Shown here in pieces: positions 1 through 8,629 of a DNA stretch of 64,000 nucleotides. Each line of letters starts with the position of its first letter. The first letter of the stretch is position 1. Source of the stretch: an uncultured Anaerovibrio sp. (GTDB lineage: Bacteria > Bacillota > Negativicutes > Selenomonadales > Selenomonadaceae). Made by a program: the position numbers and the translations under genes. The notes beneath the pieces are model-generated. The model made no database searches. It was not told the DNA's origin and saw nothing but the letters and a program-made list of their open reading frames with translations. The DNA lies in NCBI GenBank assembly GCA_934203205.1, contig CAKPYV010000001.1, forward strand, positions 62,001 to 126,000. Direction: 5' to 3'.

Positions 1-81
1 GAAACCATCTTGAGAGTTGCCTACACATATGAGCAGAGCCAGTCCTACCATGAGGACAGAGCTCAGTTGGGAGGTAAATAA
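1..81 (+). CDS. gatA: GatA C-terminal end (partial; starts before the window)
   Basis: The first 26 codons end in TAA at 79-81. The translated tail contains ILRVAYTYEQ, which matches the usual C-terminal end of Asp-tRNA(Asn)/Glu-tRNA(Gln) amidotransferase subunit A. The amidase body lies outside the window. The stop is two bases before the gatB start, so the two genes form an operon. The call rests on this short tail and on the position directly before gatB. Confidence 0.8.
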   Translation, partial: ETILRVAYTYEQSQSYHEDRAQLGGK

Positions 82-83
82 GT

Positions 84-1523
84 ATGAGCTACGAAGCAGT
101 CATTGGACTTGAAATACATAGTGAGCTAAAAACAAAAACTAAAATATTCTGTGGTTGCGCCACCTCCTTTGGCGCAGAACATAATACCCATGTATGTCCT
201 GTATGTTTGGGCCTGCCTGGTGTATTGCCAGTTTTGAATAAAAGAGTATTGGAATTTGCTATCAAGGCTGGTTTGGCCCTGAATTGCAAAATCAATAATT
301 TTTCCAAATTTGACCGTAAAAACTACTATTATCCAGATTTGCCAAAGAACTGGCAGACTTCCCAGTATGATTTGCCAATCTGCGAGCATGGTTATGTAGA
401 TATTGAAACCTCCAAGGGCAAGAAGCGGATTCGCATTACCCGTATTCATATGGAGGAAGATGCAGGCAAGCTGGTTCACTCCGGCAACACCATTAAGGAT
501 TCTGAAACTTCTAATGTAGATTACAATCGTACTGGTGTGCCTTTAATTGAGATTGTTTCTGAGCCTGATATGTCCACTCCAGAGGAAGCTCGTCTCTATA
601 TGGAGAAGGTAAAGTCTATTCTCCAGTATATTGATGTATCCAATTGTAAAATGGAGGAAGGCAATCTCCGTGCGGATTTGAATGTTTCTCTTCGTCCAAA
701 AGGCTCTGATATATTGGGCACTCGTACAGAGATGAAGAATATTAACTCCTTTAAGGCTGTTGAGGAAGCTTTGGAGTATGAGATTGAGCGTCAGGAAGAA
801 GTTCTGGAGGATGGGGGCCATATTATTCAGGAAACTCGTACCTGGGATACTGATCGTGGTGTAACTCTTTCCATGCGCAGCAAGGAAAATGCCCATGACT
901 ATCGCTATATGCCAGAGCCTGACTTGGTGCCTATTATTACTTCAGATGAGGAAATTGAGAAGTTCCGTGAGAGTCTGCCAGAGCTGCCTGATGCTCGTCA
1001 GGCCCGCTTGGAGTCTGAATATGGTCTTTCCAGCTATGATGCTGGTATTATTACCAACTCTCGTCAGATGGCAGAGTATTTTGATGCGGTAGTAGCTGCT
1101 GGGGCTGATGCCAAGCTGGCTGCTAACTGGATTATGGGTGATCTGTCCAAGAATCTCAATGCTGAGGGTATTGGTATTGAGGAATCTCCTGTAGAGGCTC
1201 AGCGTTTAGGCGAAATGATAGGTCTAATTTCCAAGGGTACTATTTCTTCCAAGATTGCCAAGAAGGTATTTGAGGAAATGTGGAAGTGTCCTGATAGTCC
1301 TGAAAAGATTGTCAAGGATAAGGGCTTGGTACAGATTACTGACACCAAGGCTATTGAGGCTATTGTGGACAAGGTTATTGCCGATAATCCAAAGGCTGTT
1401 GAGGAGTACAAGGGCGGTAAGAAGAAGGCTATTGGCTCCCTGGTTGGTCAGGTTATGAAGCAGTCCAAGGGTAAGGCTAACCCTCAGATGGTTAACCAGC
1501 TTTTGGCCCAGAAACTGGATTAA
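84..1523 (+). CDS. gatB: Asp-tRNA(Asn)/Glu-tRNA(Gln) amidotransferase subunit B
   Basis: GatB of the GatCAB complex phosphorylates and then amidates misacylated Glu-tRNA(Gln) or Asp-tRNA(Asn), so this organism likely charges these tRNAs indirectly. The protein is 479 residues, normal for the family. Family motifs are MEEDAGK near residue 133, VPLIEIVSEPDM near 152 and DYRYMPEPDL near 273, followed by the helical and YqeY-like tail. The start at 84 has GGGAGG at 69-74. It is the last recognisable gat gene here, and a set of palindromes follows it. Confidence 0.97.
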   Translation: MSYEAVIGLEIHSELKTKTKIFCGCATSFGAEHNTHVCPVCLGLPGVLPVLNKRVLEFAIKAGLALNCKINNFSKFDRKNYYYPDLPKNWQTSQYDLPICEHGYVDIETSKGKKRIRITRIHMEEDAGKLVHSGNTIKDSETSNVDYNRTGVPLIEIVSEPDMSTPEEARLYMEKVKSILQYIDVSNCKMEEGNLRADLNVSLRPKGSDILGTRTEMKNINSFKAVEEALEYEIERQEEVLEDGGHIIQETRTWDTDRGVTLSMRSKENAHDYRYMPEPDLVPIITSDEEIEKFRESLPELPDARQARLESEYGLSSYDAGIITNSRQMAEYFDAVVAAGADAKLAANWIMGDLSKNLNAEGIGIEESPVEAQRLGEMIGLISKGTISSKIAKKVFEEMWKCPDSPEKIVKDKGLVQITDTKAIEAIVDKVIADNPKAVEEYKGGKKKAIGSLVGQVMKQSKGKANPQMVNQLLAQKLD

Positions 1524-1570
1524 GTATATAGTATTTACAATCCACAATTAATATAGTAAAATGAGACTTA

Positions 1571-1670
1571 TTCAGTGGGAGCTTTAGACTCCCACTGAAT
1601 TTAGTCGAATAAATCCAGAGCTTTACGGGTGCTTAACTCCCTCCTAAGAGGAGGGAGTCTTAGCACCCGT
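1571..1670. repeat. Two strong tandem palindromes after gatB
   Basis: The first palindrome pairs 1571-1581 with 1589-1599, a perfect 11 bp stem (TTCAGTGGGAG). The second pairs 1625-1645 with 1649-1670, about 19 bp with one small internal loop. Neither is followed by a T run, so they are poor intrinsic terminators for gatB. They may be a dispersed palindromic element or part of a longer leader for the next gene. No transposase remnant is visible. Confidence 0.6.
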
Positions 1671-1716
1671 TAGCATGGGGTAAACTAGAGATTATGTAAA
1701 AAGTTTGCTAATAATT

Positions 1717-1781
1717 ACCTGTTTACACCTGTGCTTAGGCATGGGTGTTAATAGGCGGTTGGAGTCCGCCAGGGGACAGGT
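1717..1781 (+). promoter_or_regulatory. Predicted three-way-junction leader RNA before an unknown gene
   Basis: An outer stem (ACCTGT 1717-1722 with ACAGGT 1776-1781) closes two hairpins. One is a 10 bp stem, 1725-1734 with 1739-1748, with a four-base loop. The other is GGCGG 1754-1758 with CCGCC 1766-1770. The structure lies about 30 bases before the start at 1813. It looks like a cis-acting RNA, but I do not recognise a known riboswitch class. The function is unknown. Confidence 0.4.
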
Positions 1782-1812
1782 AGAAAAAGAATGTATGAGA
1801 AGGAGAGTTGCT

Positions 1813-2391
1813 ATGTCTGAAGAGGAGAGTGTGTTAGACAAACGCCAGGAATGGGATTTTATTGTTGCAGGCTGGCCTAGTGAAGTTCGCAAGGCAGATT
1901 TGCTACTCACCGAAATGGAAAAAGAGCTGGATGATATGCTGGAGGTGGCAATTCAGCAGACTGTTAGTCGTTGCAAGCGCTATAGCCAGGAGCATAACTA
2001 TCCATTTACTACCTTTCCGCTGAATAAAAGCCTGATTTTTTTCAATCGTGCTGTAGAGGAATTGGCTGTGCGGGATGTGCCGGCTGAGGAAAAAGGTGAT
2101 TTTCGTACCGCCCTTACAGAAAGATTCCTAAAATATTTGGATGAGATGTTTAACACCATGCGGTCAGATGACCAGCGCCTCAGAATGAAGCAGGTTACTG
2201 AGCCTGATAGATTTCCTGGAGATATTATAGGCATGGCGTTGATTCATCAGTCAGTACGATATTTGTCTAAATATTTGGCGGCTCAGAAGGAAATGAAGCG
2301 GTTGGACTATCTAGCAGCCAATCGTGGTACTATTATCGAGTTGCTGAACAAGCATGTAACCTTGCTGGATCTGGGCAAGGAAATTTGCTAG
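1813..2391 (+). CDS. Conserved-looking protein of unknown function, 192 aa
   Basis: I do not recognise the family. The protein is soluble, mostly charged and probably helical, with no signal peptide or membrane segment. The start at 1813 is chosen because AGAAGGAGAG lies just upstream. Longer in-frame starts would translate through the structured leader at 1717-1781. The gene sits between gatB and aroC. It is 70 bases ahead of aroC with no terminator between, so it may be co-transcribed with aroC-aroK. Codon use resembles its neighbours. Confidence 0.75.
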   Translation: MSEEESVLDKRQEWDFIVAGWPSEVRKADLLLTEMEKELDDMLEVAIQQTVSRCKRYSQEHNYPFTTFPLNKSLIFFNRAVEELAVRDVPAEEKGDFRTALTERFLKYLDEMFNTMRSDDQRLRMKQVTEPDRFPGDIIGMALIHQSVRYLSKYLAAQKEMKRLDYLAANRGTIIELLNKHVTLLDLGKEIC

Positions 2392-2463
2392 CAAGGTATT
2401 TTCTCAGATTGCCGGAGCAGGGTGAATTGGAGAAAAAATAAAATCTGAGTAAGAGGTGTGTGT

Positions 2464-3615
2464 ATGTCTGGTTTGCGTTTTTTGACAGCAGGTGAGTCTC
2501 ACGGGCAGTGTCTTACTGCTATTGTAGAGGGGATTCCTGCAGGTTTGTCTGTAGATATTGAGGCTATTAATGGTGATTTGGCTCGGCGGCAGCAGGGCTA
2601 TGGCCGAGGTGGCCGCATGAAAATTGAAACTGACAAGGCTGAGGTTACCAGTGGAATTCGTTTTGGTGAAACTATGGGAGATCCTATTACCTTGCGGATT
2701 GTTAACAAGGATTGGCAGAACTGGACAGATCGGATGAGTGTTTTTGGCTCTGAATATGGAGACAAGGTAACAGCTGTCCGTCCGGGGCATGCAGATCTTA
2801 CGGGTGTTTTGAAATACAATCGGGACGATGCCAGAGATATTCTGGAGCGGGCTAGTGCCAGAGAAACTGCTGCCAGAGTAGCAGTGGGCGGTTTGTGTAA
2901 GGAATTTCTGGCGGCCTGTGGTATTCAGGTAGTCAGCCATGTGGTAAAAATCGGCGGTGTAGCTGTAGATGAAGCTCGCGTTAATAGAGAGGAAATCGGC
3001 AGTGGCAGCTCTGAACTGAATTGCTATGATGCTGTAGCTGAGGAAGCTATGAAGCAGAGGATTCAGGAGGCTATGGCTCAGGGAGATACCCTTGGAGGTG
3101 TTTTTGAGGTTATTGTCCGTGGCGCACCTTTGGGGTTAGGCAGTCATATTCAGTGGGATCAGCGTTTGGATGGCAAGCTGGCTGCTGCCATGATGGCAAT
3201 TCAGGCTATCAAGGGCGTAGAAATTGGTGCTGGCTTCCAATGTGGAGAGCTGCCAGGCAGTGAGATTCATGACGAAATGTTCCTGTCTCAGGAAGGATAT
3301 GTTTATCGCAAAACCAATCGCGCAGGCGGTTTGGAGGGCGGCATGACCAACGGAGAGGAAATTGTAGTGAGAGCCTGCATGAAGCCTATTCCAACTTTGA
3401 TGAAGCCTCTCCATTCTGTAGATATTGCTCAGGACAAGGAAGTGTTGGCCTGCAAGGAACGCAGCGATGTCTGTGCTGTTTCTGCTGCCTCTGTGGTGGG
3501 AGAAGCCATGACGGCTATTGTTATGGCTCAGGCTGTGCTGGACAAATTTGGCGGCGATGCCATGTGTGATTTGTTGACTAATATGGAAAACTACAGAGCC
3601 AGAGTTCAGGGGTAA
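2464..3615 (+). CDS. aroC: Chorismate synthase
   Basis: AroC converts 5-enolpyruvylshikimate-3-phosphate to chorismate using reduced FMN, the last shared step of aromatic amino acid synthesis. At 383 residues it is full length. Signatures are GESHGQ near the N terminus, RRQQGYGRGGRMKIE near residue 45 and the SARETAARVAVG region near 130. The ATG at 2464 follows AAGAGGTG at usual spacing; a GTG two codons earlier is possible. aroK follows after four bases, so the two shikimate-pathway genes form an operon. Confidence 0.95.
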   Translation: MSGLRFLTAGESHGQCLTAIVEGIPAGLSVDIEAINGDLARRQQGYGRGGRMKIETDKAEVTSGIRFGETMGDPITLRIVNKDWQNWTDRMSVFGSEYGDKVTAVRPGHADLTGVLKYNRDDARDILERASARETAARVAVGGLCKEFLAACGIQVVSHVVKIGGVAVDEARVNREEIGSGSSELNCYDAVAEEAMKQRIQEAMAQGDTLGGVFEVIVRGAPLGLGSHIQWDQRLDGKLAAAMMAIQAIKGVEIGAGFQCGELPGSEIHDEMFLSQEGYVYRKTNRAGGLEGGMTNGEEIVVRACMKPIPTLMKPLHSVDIAQDKEVLACKERSDVCAVSAASVVGEAMTAIVMAQAVLDKFGGDAMCDLLTNMENYRARVQG

Positions 3616-3619
3616 TAGC

Positions 3620-4144
3620 ATGAAAAATGTGGTTTTGATTGGTTTCATGGGTACAGGCAAATCCAGCTGCGGCCGAGCTATTGCTCAACAACTGGGGTAT
3701 CGTCTGGTTGACTTGGACAAAGAAATTGAAACAAAATACAAAATGCCTATTCCTATCATGTTTAAAGTACATGGTGAGGACTGGTTCCGTCAGAAGGAAA
3801 AGGAAATGGTAGCTTATTGGGCTCACCAGAAGAATGTGGTAATTTCTACTGGCGGCGGCACTGTGAAAAATCCTGAAAACACTACCTGCCTGAGAAAAAA
3901 TGGGAAAATTATCTGTCTTCAGGCAGATATAGACACTCTAGTGGAGAGAACCTCTAGACAGGGAAGACGTCCCGTGTTGGATGCTAGGGCGGCTCAGCTA
4001 GGTGGCAATCGAAGAGCGGCTATTGCCTCTCTTTTGGAGGAGCGGCAGGAAATGTACAAAAACGCTGATTTGTATGTGGATACCGGCCGTTTAAGCCCTT
4101 TACAGGTTGCAGCCAGAGTCAGCGAATTTATCCGTAAATTTTAA
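3620..4144 (+). CDS. aroK: Shikimate kinase
   Basis: This kinase phosphorylates shikimate at O3 with ATP. It is 174 residues, a typical AroK length. Visible elements are the Walker A motif GFMGTGKSS at residues 8-16, the DLDKEIE substrate-binding segment, a conserved Arg in the DWFRQKE segment, the STGGGT loop, and a lid region with RRPVLD. It starts four bases after aroC, and a strong terminator follows. Cytosolic. Confidence 0.95.
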   Translation: MKNVVLIGFMGTGKSSCGRAIAQQLGYRLVDLDKEIETKYKMPIPIMFKVHGEDWFRQKEKEMVAYWAHQKNVVISTGGGTVKNPENTTCLRKNGKIICLQADIDTLVERTSRQGRRPVLDARAAQLGGNRRAAIASLLEERQEMYKNADLYVDTGRLSPLQVAARVSEFIRKF

Positions 4145-4155
4145 AATAAAAATTG

Positions 4156-4195
4156 GACTGTAGATTAGTGGTAGACATTAATCTACAGTCTTTTT
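4156..4195 (+). terminator. Intrinsic terminator after aroK
   Basis: A perfect 12 bp stem (GACTGTAGATTA with its complement) is followed by TTTTT. It closes the aroC-aroK unit. Confidence 0.9.
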
Positions 4196-4206
4196 GATTA
4201 TTTACA

Positions 4207-4240
4207 TAAAAAAACTGCTGCAATTTATGCAACAGTTTTT
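4207..4240 (-). terminator. Terminator for the minus-strand PAS-GGDEF gene
   Basis: Read on the minus strand, a stem AAAACTGTTGC / GCAGCAGTTTT is followed by T residues. It lies just beyond the stop of the minus-strand gene at 4245. Confidence 0.8.
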
Positions 4241-4244
4241 GTTT

Positions 4245-6716
4245 TTAAATTGTCAACCTATTGGAAGGCAGCTTTTTGCTTTCATATAGATTGTGATCTG
4301 CTATTTCGTACAGCTCATCAAAGGTTTTGCCAGATTTGCCGTCATAGAGCACAGCGCCGACGCTGACGGTAACTTTTCTATCTTTCAGCTGAGGTATATG
4401 GATAGAATCCAAAATGGTGAAGAATTTGGTTACCACTGATGACAGCTGCAGCTTGCAATTACAGTCAGTCAAGTAAAAGGCAAATTCATCGCCTCCCAGC
4501 CGCAGGACGATATTTTCTGCCCCCATTGCTTCCGTTAGGCTATGGGCCACCGTAATCAATACCTTATCACCAACGCCATGACCATAGTTATCATTGATGC
4601 CCTTGAAGTCATCACAGTCCAAAATGCCAAAAGCACCGGATTGCTTGGACTTCAGCTGAGAGATAATTCTGCTTTCACCACTGGCTCGGTTCAAAATCCC
4701 TGTCAGGCCATCGGTTTCTGCCACCTTGCGCAGATGATTTTGCAGAACCTTTTCCTCCTCAATAATCTCATTTACGTAGAGAACATGGGTAGGTTGGCTA
4801 TTTTGATTATACTGGGCAGGAACCAGATAGCTGCGCATCCAGCCAAGACTTTCGGACTCATATTCCATAGTAATATACGGCTTGTCCTGTAGTCGATAAG
4901 AGAGGGACTCAATATCCATAAAGTCTTCTAGAAGCTTTTGATACTTTGGCTTCACCTCAGAATGAATGTATACATTCATAGAATCCATCATTTGACGGCT
5001 GCTGATAAAGATACCCTGCATAACACGGTTGCTCTTAATCTCAGTAAATTTGCGTTGATTAATATCAATGTAATAGCAGCTGCTAAAGATGGATTGCAGA
5101 CCTTGTACAATGCTGTTAAACTCCATTAGCTCCATATAAGCTGTTTCCAGAGACTGATGCTTTAGTTCCAGCTCTGCCTGCTGTTCCTCCAAAAGGGCAG
5201 AGGCCTGTTGAGCCTCCTCCTGAGCCTGTAGGAGAAGCCGCTGATTTTCATATTCCTTTTTGCGAATGTTGGTAATATCAGTGCCAATAGCAGTCATTAC
5301 AACATGGCAATCCTCTGGGTTTACTGCCATTAAGGCTGTAATACGATGATAGGTGTCAGTTTTGGTATGATGAAATTCAATTTCGCAGTTTGTAATACCA
5401 CGGTAAAAATCATTTAAAAGGGTATCGCAATTCCAATCATAATTATGTCTGCCGTTGTAGCTGATAAACTCCAGTCCTAACAAATCCTTGGCGCGCTGGA
5501 TGAACGTATCGTATTTGCAAGGAATAGGAATCTGCTCTTCTTCAAGAAGCTTTAAATAACCATTGCTGACAAAATCATCTACAATCATGCCATCGGTTAA
5601 ATCCACATGGTAGATATAGTCAGCAAAGTGCCTCAGCGTACCTTCTACAGCATCCAAACGGTTGCTGACCGAGTAGGCCTTATCTGCTAATTTTTTGCTG
5701 TTCAAAGCCTGCCGGGTAACATCGGTAATTACGGCAATAACTACATTATGTCCATTGCTAAGAACTACGTTTTTGTAGGAAATACTTACATAATAGGTTT
5801 TGCCGTCAGCATGAGCGATGGAGCACTCTACCTCCTCAGTAGCACCAGCACCGGCCATAACTGGCATCTCGCTAATCGGAGGAGTATCGTCCATAAGATG
5901 GATCTTGTCTCTGAGATCCTGCAGGCTTAGTTTGGGAAATTCATCCTCGGTAAGCTCATAAAGAGATAGGGCAATATCATTCATATACAAGAGGGCAAAG
6001 GTTTTGCAATCATAAACAATCAACCCTGCCTGCTGCATCTGCAGCATTTCGTGATACATGCTGTTCTGGGCAAGAGCATATTGCAAATCATCTGCTAAAT
6101 CATAAAGAGCATCTTGGCTTTTCAGCAGTTCCCTGTTAAGATTAGTCAGTTCTTGATTTTGAACCAACAGTTCTCGATTACGCTGTTCAATAGCTAGATT
6201 TTGCTTATCATTTTTATTTTGTAAATGACAAATAAGATCATATCTGGCCTGATCTGCGGCATGCTCTACAGTAATATCACGCCCGGAAATTACGGCATGA
6301 TGGGGAAGCCCATCCAAGGTATCTATCAAGGTTACAGATATTCTGAACCATCTTTTCCCATTCTTACTGCGTAAAGGAACCTCTAAGGAAAATTCGGTTT
6401 CATGACGGTTCAAATGATTGCGGATGTATTCTGGAGATAGTTTAAGCTGCAATACTGCCTGATAGCTAGCAGGAATAAGCCCAGCAATAAAACGTTCAAT
6501 AGCTGCACTGTAAGGTCCGTCTGTTGGAAGTGACGGTGGTGTATTATCAGCCTTACGAATCGTATGAAACCAATCATGTTGTACATCCACATAAAAAACA
6601 GCCACAGCTGAATGAAAAAGAGCTTTGACTGTAGCCTCTACGTATTTATTCAGGTTTTCCGCTTCATTCCCTCTATCCACAATATTACTCCTAAAAGCCT
6701 TGTATCTGTTAAACAT
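4245..6716 (-). CDS. Multi-PAS sensor diguanylate cyclase
   Basis: This is a large (about 823 aa) soluble sensor with a series of PAS-like domains in the first 630 residues. One shows the RSKNGKRWFRISVTLID segment near residue 100, another HADGKTYYVSISYKNV. A coiled coil near residues 490-520 leads to a C-terminal GGDEF domain. The catalytic signature RLGGDEF is intact near residue 740, with DGLTGILNR at the domain start, so c-di-GMP synthesis is expected. The inhibitory RxxD site is missing. No transmembrane segment is seen. The ATG at 6716 is preferred because GGGGGA lies upstream; a GTG at 6749 lacks a ribosome binding site. Confidence 0.9.
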   Translation of the reverse strand: MFNRYKAFRSNIVDRGNEAENLNKYVEATVKALFHSAVAVFYVDVQHDWFHTIRKADNTPPSLPTDGPYSAAIERFIAGLIPASYQAVLQLKLSPEYIRNHLNRHETEFSLEVPLRSKNGKRWFRISVTLIDTLDGLPHHAVISGRDITVEHAADQARYDLICHLQNKNDKQNLAIEQRNRELLVQNQELTNLNRELLKSQDALYDLADDLQYALAQNSMYHEMLQMQQAGLIVYDCKTFALLYMNDIALSLYELTEDEFPKLSLQDLRDKIHLMDDTPPISEMPVMAGAGATEEVECSIAHADGKTYYVSISYKNVVLSNGHNVVIAVITDVTRQALNSKKLADKAYSVSNRLDAVEGTLRHFADYIYHVDLTDGMIVDDFVSNGYLKLLEEEQIPIPCKYDTFIQRAKDLLGLEFISYNGRHNYDWNCDTLLNDFYRGITNCEIEFHHTKTDTYHRITALMAVNPEDCHVVMTAIGTDITNIRKKEYENQRLLLQAQEEAQQASALLEEQQAELELKHQSLETAYMELMEFNSIVQGLQSIFSSCYYIDINQRKFTEIKSNRVMQGIFISSRQMMDSMNVYIHSEVKPKYQKLLEDFMDIESLSYRLQDKPYITMEYESESLGWMRSYLVPAQYNQNSQPTHVLYVNEIIEEEKVLQNHLRKVAETDGLTGILNRASGESRIISQLKSKQSGAFGILDCDDFKGINDNYGHGVGDKVLITVAHSLTEAMGAENIVLRLGGDEFAFYLTDCNCKLQLSSVVTKFFTILDSIHIPQLKDRKVTVSVGAVLYDGKSGKTFDELYEIADHNLYESKKLPSNRLTI

Positions 6717-6975
6717 AAATGTGACGCATCCCCCTTGCCTGAATTTCACAAAAGCGACATGAAACCATGCAATGTATCACTTTGTTTCTGTAACAAAATA
6801 AGCCTTATCTTGTTGTAAATCTCATTATTTATTGATTCTATCATATAGTTGTCAAGTACGCAAGATATAGGTTTAAAATGTCTAGGTGAAAAATCCTATT
6901 ATTGGCAAACCTATGGTGTTGAAAGACAGGACAAAGACATTTTATTTGGATAATGTAGGGGTTATAAAATTATGC

Positions 6976-7004
6976 TTTACAAATTTCTTTTAATATAATA
7001 TACT
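6976..7004 (+). promoter_or_regulatory. Sigma-70 type promoter for the small XRE-like gene
   Basis: TTTACA (6976-6981), 17 bases, TATACT (6999-7004). The leader that follows can form a bulged stem, GCTGA..ATCC with GGATTCAGC. The rest of 6717-7108 is AT-rich. It also holds a minus-strand TTGACA (6850-6855) that may belong to the cyclase gene promoter. Confidence 0.6.
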
Positions 7005-7108
7005 TTCGTAGGTCCTTTGCTGATAATCCTGTTTAGGGTGTAGAAACATTTTCTTGGCGGATTCAGCAGGCACAGGTAATCATATTGGTCAGATAGGTGT
7101 GAATTTTA

Positions 7109-7297
7109 ATGAAGAGAGAGGACTTAGGGCAGCTTCGTCAGTCCAGAGGATATAGTATGGATATGATGGCAGAATTTCTGGGGGTAACTTTGGAGGAATA
7201 CGCAGAGTTGGAATTTGGTTTGCGGCAGCCTACTTCAAAAGAGACTTTGCTTTTGTCATCTGTATTTACAACTGTAAATAAATCTATTGCAATTTAA
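7109..7297 (+). CDS. Small XRE-like helix-turn-helix protein
   Basis: This is a 62-residue protein. Its sequence follows the XRE/Cro helix-turn-helix pattern: LGQLRQSRGYSMDMMAEFLG, then TLEEYAELEFGLRQPT, where a recognition helix and its following turn would sit. It is shorter than most regulators of this kind and may be only the DNA-binding domain. The ribosome binding site is weak. It has its own promoter (6976) and terminator (7313), so it is a single-gene unit. What it regulates is unknown; the downstream neighbour is the second rpoA. Confidence 0.6.
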   Translation: MKREDLGQLRQSRGYSMDMMAEFLGVTLEEYAELEFGLRQPTSKETLLLSSVFTTVNKSIAI

Positions 7298-7312
7298 TAT
7301 ACTTGTTTAATG

Positions 7313-7348
7313 GTCGTTGCAACCTCGTGTTGTGGCGGCTGTTTTTTT
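7313..7348 (+). terminator. Terminator after the XRE-like gene
   Basis: An 11 bp stem with several G-U pairs (7313-7323 region with 7329-7339) is followed by TGTTTTTTT. Confidence 0.7.
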
Positions 7349-7450
7349 GACGGATGGCCACCATTGAGGAACGCATGCTTATTGAAAGTATGTGTGCCAA
7401 TCTCTGCATTGCCTATTAACTATTGAGGGCAGGCAGATAATGCAAAAACT

Positions 7451-7503
7451 GGACGCAATAGAGTTGGTATGAGGATATACGGCACTGTTTGCGTCCTTTT
7501 TTT
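7451..7503 (+). terminator. Second terminator-like hairpin in the 7.3-7.6 kb gap
   Basis: GGACGCAA (7451-7458) pairs with TTGCGTCC (7489-7496), with seven T residues after. The loop is long, about 30 bases. There is no gene between this and the preceding terminator, which suggests a short untranslated transcript from about 7350 to 7503. No promoter is clear. Confidence 0.55.
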
Positions 7504-7533
7504 GTGATTAATCTCAATATGAGTGTAAACCTA

Positions 7534-7562
7534 TTGCAAATTTAGTAATATTGTTGTAGAAT
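7534..7562 (+). promoter_or_regulatory. Promoter of the second rpoA
   Basis: TTGCAA (7534-7539), 17 bases, TAGAAT (7557-7562), 45 bases before the start codon. The gene therefore has its own transcription start outside any ribosomal protein operon. Confidence 0.6.
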
Positions 7563-7607
7563 GTAGAGTACGCAAAAAATGATATTTTATCCGAGAGGAG
7601 TTTTTAC

Positions 7608-8603
7608 ATGCTGGATATTAATGATACCAAAATGAAATACGAGGATAACCCGGAGAATAAGAATCATGCAACCTGCACCTGTGAGCCATTGGATCGTGGT
7701 TATGGCACTACTATTGGCAGCAGCTTGAAGCGGATTCTGCTGTCCTCTATTCAGGGCGCTGCTGTAGTGGCAGTTCGTTTTAATGGTGCGGATTCCATGG
7801 AGGATCAGCTTGAGGGTGTAAAGGACAGCATACAGGATATTGTTCTTCGCCTCCGTGAGCTGAGCATTAAGCCTGTAGAGGCTCCTATCAAGGCTGTTGT
7901 TAATGTAGAGGCTGGGGCTGAGGATACGCAGGTTACTGTGGCGGATATCATCTGCGAGGATCAGGAACAGGAACTGGAGATTTTGGAGCCTGAAACCTGC
8001 TTGGCTACTGTCAAGGCAGGTGGTAAGCTGGAGATGGAGCTCTATATTGAGAGTGGCTATGGCTATGTTTCTGCTGAGAAGAATCTTTCTGCACCAGAAG
8101 GAACCATTGCTTTGGATTGTGTATATTCTCCTTTGCGCCGTGTAGAGTATAAAGTACAGAACACTCGTGTAGGTAATACTACTGATTATGATAGATTGAT
8201 TGTTGAATTGGAAACTGATGGTACTATCAGTGCAGCAGATGCTTTGAGAGAGTCTGCCAGCCTGATGATTGATTCCTTGATTCCTATGTGGGAATTGGCT
8301 GATACTGAGATTGAGGAGCCAAATCCAGAGCTGAACAATGTGATTTATCAGACTGGCAATGAGGATGACGAAGCAGAAGATGTTAGCGGTAGAGCGGATG
8401 TTTTGGATCGTCCTATTGAGGATTTGGAGCTGAATGTACGTCCTGCTAACTGTATGAAGCGGGCAGGTATCGTTACCATTGGAGATTTGATACAGAAAAC
8501 TGATGAGGAAGTTAAGACTCTCCGCAATCTTGGTTCCAAGTCTTTTGATGAGATTGTTGATAAGTTGGCTGAACGTGGCTTGAAGCTGAAGAAAGCTGAG
8601 TAA
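7608..8603 (+). CDS. rpoA: RNA polymerase alpha subunit, stand-alone copy
   Basis: The 331-residue protein has both alpha domains. The N-terminal assembly domain shows PLDRGYGTTIGSSLKRILLSS near residue 25. An acidic linker around residues 245-265 leads to a C-terminal DNA-binding domain. That domain keeps the residues known to contact UP elements in E. coli (R265, N268, G296, K298, S299), seen here in VRPANCMK and NLGSKS. The first 20 residues and the segment after VRFNG differ from usual alpha sequences. Bacterial rpoA normally sits between rpsD and rplQ; here it stands alone with its own promoter. It is therefore probably a second alpha subunit, though the canonical copy lies outside this window. 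Confidence 0.9.
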   Translation: MLDINDTKMKYEDNPENKNHATCTCEPLDRGYGTTIGSSLKRILLSSIQGAAVVAVRFNGADSMEDQLEGVKDSIQDIVLRLRELSIKPVEAPIKAVVNVEAGAEDTQVTVADIICEDQEQELEILEPETCLATVKAGGKLEMELYIESGYGYVSAEKNLSAPEGTIALDCVYSPLRRVEYKVQNTRVGNTTDYDRLIVELETDGTISAADALRESASLMIDSLIPMWELADTEIEEPNPELNNVIYQTGNEDDEAEDVSGRADVLDRPIEDLELNVRPANCMKRAGIVTIGDLIQKTDEEVKTLRNLGSKSFDEIVDKLAERGLKLKKAE

Positions 8604-8629
8604 ATACCTCTGCGAGAGAAGGTTAAAAG

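Noticed and set aside
7350..7480. 21-codon and 10-codon frames between the terminators before rpoA
   Set aside because: No convincing ribosome binding site, and the second runs into the terminator stem; kept only as a possible small RNA region.
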